Both the position numbers and the translations under genes were made by a program. Below the pieces are notes generated by a model. It was not told the origin of the DNA. It worked only from the letters and a program-made list of their open reading frames with translations, and made no database searches. From positions 21,711-85,710 of the forward strand of contig NZ_JAVHUY010000044.1 in the NCBI RefSeq assembly GCF_031085175.1: 64,000 nt of DNA, read 5' to 3'. Below, in pieces: positions 61,540 through 64,000 of the stretch (the stretch's first letter is position 1; the number at the start of each line of letters is the position of its first letter). This stretch comes from Phytohabitans maris. Its GTDB lineage: Bacteria > Actinomycetota > Actinomycetes > Mycobacteriales > Micromonosporaceae.

Positions 61540-61694
61540 TCGGATTTGTTGGCTCTTCGCCCGGGCTGGCCGGGCATTCCGCGACCTGGTCGGGCACGGC
61601 GCGCCGGACGCACAGACGGGGCAGCTTGAGAGCCGCCCGCACCAACACATGCCCTCCCGCCCTCGGGCCGGCCGGCCACGGCGGCGGGGGTCGG

Positions 61695-62984
61695 TCAGCG
61701 GACGTAGTCGCAGGGGACGCGGACCTGCCACGGGGGTGTCGCGTCGCGCGGGGTGATCGGCACGGTGGCCTGGTCGCCGGTGGCGCAGGCGGTGCGTGCG
61801 CGCTCCAGCTCGTCGCTCCACAAGGGACCGTCCGCGCGGGTGTTGTCGACGCGGAGGTTGACCGCGGCCACGAGCGCGAGCAGCGCGGCGAGCGCGTAGA
61901 GCGGGATCCGTGAGCCGGCCGGCCGCAGCAGCGCCACCAGCGCGGTCACCACGAGCATGGCGGGCGCCACGGCGTAGCGCGGGGTGGCCGTGCCGGCGAG
62001 CAGGACCGGCAGCATGTAGAGCGCGGCCGCGTGCAGGCCGGCCACCACCGCGAGCGTCCAGGCGGGACGGGTGCGGCGGGTGTAGGCGGCCAGGAGAGCC
62101 GCGGCCACGACCAGCCAGGCGACCGCGGCCAGGGCGACCCAGCGGGCGTCGACGCCGTCGCCGAGCCAGCGTTCGCCGATGAGCGGCGCGGGCACCGCGC
62201 GGAGCAGGAAGCCGCTGACCGCGAGCACCGGGTCGGGGGAGAGGTCGCGCTCGCTCGACCCGCTCAGCAGGCCGGCGAACTGGATCAGCAGCCCCGCGCC
62301 GAGCCCGCCGGCGAGCGCGGCGCCGTGCGCGACGCGGCGGCTGGCACCGTCGGGGCGGTGCACCATGCGCCACAGGGCCAGCGGCACGAAGACGACGGCC
62401 ACGATGTCGCTGGCCGCCACGAGGAACGTCACCGCCACGGCCACCGCGCGCCCGGCCGGCCGGGACGGCGTCCAGATCAGTATCCAGAAGAGGGCGTAGA
62501 GGCCGTACCAGTGGAAGTTGGCGATGGAGTTGAGCACGTCGCCCTGGGCCACCGGGACGACCACGACGACAGCCGAGACCAGCACGCGGGAGAGCGTGCC
62601 GGTGAGGTGGCTGCCGCTCGCCGCGAAGACCAGGACGGCCAGCAGCGACACCGCGAGCGCCGCCTCCAGCGCCAGCACCGTCGAGGCGGCGCCGGCCGGG
62701 AAGAGGGTGGCGACCGCGGCCATCAGGCGGGGTACGGCGTGGAAGTAGCCGGCGTACGAGGTGAGGAGCGCGTCGAACGGCCCCTGGCGTACCGCCTCGG
62801 CGAGGAAGATGCCCCCGTCCTCGGCCCAGATCGTGTCGAGCGCACCGGCGCCCGGCTGCCGCAGGAGGCCGAGTGCGGTGCCGGCGGCGACGGCGGCCGC
62901 GCCGAGCGCGATGCCCCGCCAGCGGGCCGGGCGGGCGGTCTCCACCCGCGCCGGCGCCGCGAACAGGGTCTCGGCGATCGTCAC
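61695..62984 (-). CDS. Polytopic membrane protein, possibly GT-C glycosyltransferase
   Basis: 429 residues with about ten spans. An early extracytoplasmic loop has TIWAEDGGIFLAEAV, an acidic motif where GT-C enzymes carry their catalytic Asp/Glu, and then FHAVPRLMAAVATLF. The C-terminal 60 residues are soluble with two cysteines (ARTACATGD, RVPCDYVR). I infer a polyprenyl-phosphate-sugar-using transferase, with moderate certainty only. ATG 62984 overlaps the stop of the epimerase gene by 4 bases. Confidence 0.72.
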   Translation of the reverse strand: MTIAETLFAAPARVETARPARWRGIALGAAAVAAGTALGLLRQPGAGALDTIWAEDGGIFLAEAVRQGPFDALLTSYAGYFHAVPRLMAAVATLFPAGAASTVLALEAALAVSLLAVLVFAASGSHLTGTLSRVLVSAVVVVVPVAQGDVLNSIANFHWYGLYALFWILIWTPSRPAGRAVAVAVTFLVAASDIVAVVFVPLALWRMVHRPDGASRRVAHGAALAGGLGAGLLIQFAGLLSGSSERDLSPDPVLAVSGFLLRAVPAPLIGERWLGDGVDARWVALAAVAWLVVAAALLAAYTRRTRPAWTLAVVAGLHAAALYMLPVLLAGTATPRYAVAPAMLVVTALVALLRPAGSRIPLYALAALLALVAAVNLRVDNTRADGPLWSDELERARTACATGDQATVPITPRDATPPWQVRVPCDYVR

Positions 62985-64000
62985 AACCGGCCGTCGTGTA
63001 CGGCTTGGGTCACCCAGGGGACGACCTCGTCGAGCATGGTGTCCAGACTGGTCGTGGCTTCGAAGCCGAGGACCTGCTTGGCCTTGGTCACGTCCGGGAC
63101 CCGCTTTTGCACGTCGTACTCGAACGGATCATCCGACACGTACCGGAACGGCACCTCCGGGCCCTTGATCTTGCCCCAGATCACCTGCGCCAGCTCCAGC
63201 ACCGTGGTCGACTCCGCGGTGGACAGGTTGAAATCCTCGTTCACCGCCGCCGGGTGCTCCATCGCGGTCACGATCCCAGCCGCCAGGTCACCACCGTAGG
63301 TGTAATGCCGCACCTGGTTTCCCTCACCCAGGATGTGCAACGGGTCCTGACCCTTCACGATCTTCTGCACCAGGTCCGGCACCACATGCGACATGGCCAG
63401 CTTCACATTCCCGGACAACACCTCGGCCTCACCCAACGCCCGGCCCTCACCCACCCCGACACAGTTGAACGGCCGCACGATCGTGTACGGCAACCGGTAC
63501 TGCTCCCACGCCGCCCGCGCGTAATACTCCACCGCCAACTTCTGAAACCCGTACGACGACAACGGCGGCGGGACCCGACGCTCATCACCCTCCCTGGACG
63601 GCCAACGCTCGGTCGACTCGAACACCATCGACGACGACATATAGGTCACCTTCCGCAGCCGGCCGTCGCGGTGCGCCGCGATCGCCGCGTCACACGACGC
63701 CGCCATGATCCGCTCGTTCGTCGCGAGCAGGTCGTAGGCGTAGGCGTGGAAATAGGAGATCCCACCGATCATCGCCGCCCCCGCGATGAAATGATCACAA
63801 TCCGCGGCCAGCTCGGTGACCAGAGCGGTGTCCCGGGCATCACCCTCCACAAACCGATACCCAGGATGATCATCGTAGCTGTGCGTGACCGGCCCGTACT
63901 TCGAGTAGTTGTCCAACCCGACCACCTCGTGGCCACGCCCGAGCAGCTCCTCGACCACATAACCGCCGATGAACCCGGCCGAACCGGTAACCAAGACCTT
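62981..64000 (-). CDS. NAD-dependent epimerase/dehydratase, partial at right edge
   Basis: About 340 residues seen, missing only the first few; the frame runs open to base 64000 (KVLVTGSAGFIGGYVVEEL). Extended SDR: NAD motif GSAGFIGG, SSSMVFES with catalytic Ser, and YGFQKLAVEYY with YxxxK. NCVGVGEGRALGE and LHILGEGNQVRHYTYGGDLAAGI are sugar-nucleotide binding parts of the UDP/GDP-sugar epimerases. It makes a precursor sugar for the locus. Downstream it overlaps the polytopic gene (ATGA). Confidence 0.88.
   Translation of the reverse strand, partial: KVLVTGSAGFIGGYVVEELLGRGHEVVGLDNYSKYGPVTHSYDDHPGYRFVEGDARDTALVTELAADCDHFIAGAAMIGGISYFHAYAYDLLATNERIMAASCDAAIAAHRDGRLRKVTYMSSSMVFESTERWPSREGDERRVPPPLSSYGFQKLAVEYYARAAWEQYRLPYTIVRPFNCVGVGEGRALGEAEVLSGNVKLAMSHVVPDLVQKIVKGQDPLHILGEGNQVRHYTYGGDLAAGIVTAMEHPAAVNEDFNLSTAESTTVLELAQVIWGKIKGPEVPFRYVSDDPFEYDVQKRVPDVTKAKQVLGFEATTSLDTMLDEVVPWVTQAVHDGRL

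Overview
This is about 64 kb of very GC-rich DNA with GTG and TTG starts, many 4-base ATGA/GTGA gene overlaps and several apparently leaderless transcripts (a TANNNT box about 6 bases before the start codon). The gene content (EttA, group II truncated haemoglobin, DUF5130, YbjN-domain protein, GlxA-type copper oxidase, ECF41 sigma factor, LCP protein) points to a filamentous actinomycete, most likely of the Micromonosporaceae. The genus is an inference. I recognise no rRNA, tRNA, CRISPR array, phage or transposase gene.

Left part (1-22 kb) is mostly housekeeping: a partial trehalose-6-phosphate synthase, ettA with a coupled thioesterase, a YbjN protein, a secreted beta-propeller protein, a haemoglobin/MFS pair, an MscS channel, an HNH nuclease, a sortase with a likely substrate, an amidase, DUF5130, small zinc proteins, an aldehyde dehydrogenase divergent from a MarR regulator, a frameshifted DUF3800 gene, a tandem-duplicated 3-hydroxyacyl-CoA dehydrogenase and an ECF41 sigma factor.

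From 22.4 to 29.4 kb lies a tightly coupled locus: a GlxA-like secreted copper-radical oxidase, an excalibur-type membrane protein, a GT39-like polytopic protein, a processive GT2 glycan synthase and a lipoprotein glycosidase of GH113 type. I read this as a system that makes, trims and oxidises an extracellular beta-glycan.

From 30.6 kb to the right edge lies a large Wzx/Wzy-type exopolysaccharide region: Wzy-like ligase/polymerase and Wzz-like protein (minus), four glycosyltransferases (plus), an asparagine-synthase homologue, a polysaccharide deacetylase, a fifth glycosyltransferase, an LCP attachment enzyme, a methyltransferase, a 1307-residue secreted DUF4082 protein coupled to a flippase, and an eight-gene minus-strand operon for amino-sugar synthesis (Gfo/Idh dehydrogenase, epimerase, two DegT aminotransferases, a PglD-like acetyltransferase) with an MFS protein, a membrane-anchored propeller and a glycosyltransferase. 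A WbpD/QdtC-like acetyltransferase diverges from it. An FkbM methyltransferase, a polytopic protein and a partial epimerase close the window.

The non-coding DNA is notable. Four junctions between convergent genes carry members of one dispersed repeat family, three of them with an almost invariant 30-base box, and several convergent junctions carry nested palindromes. Two genes begin in or just after 21-base tandem repeats.
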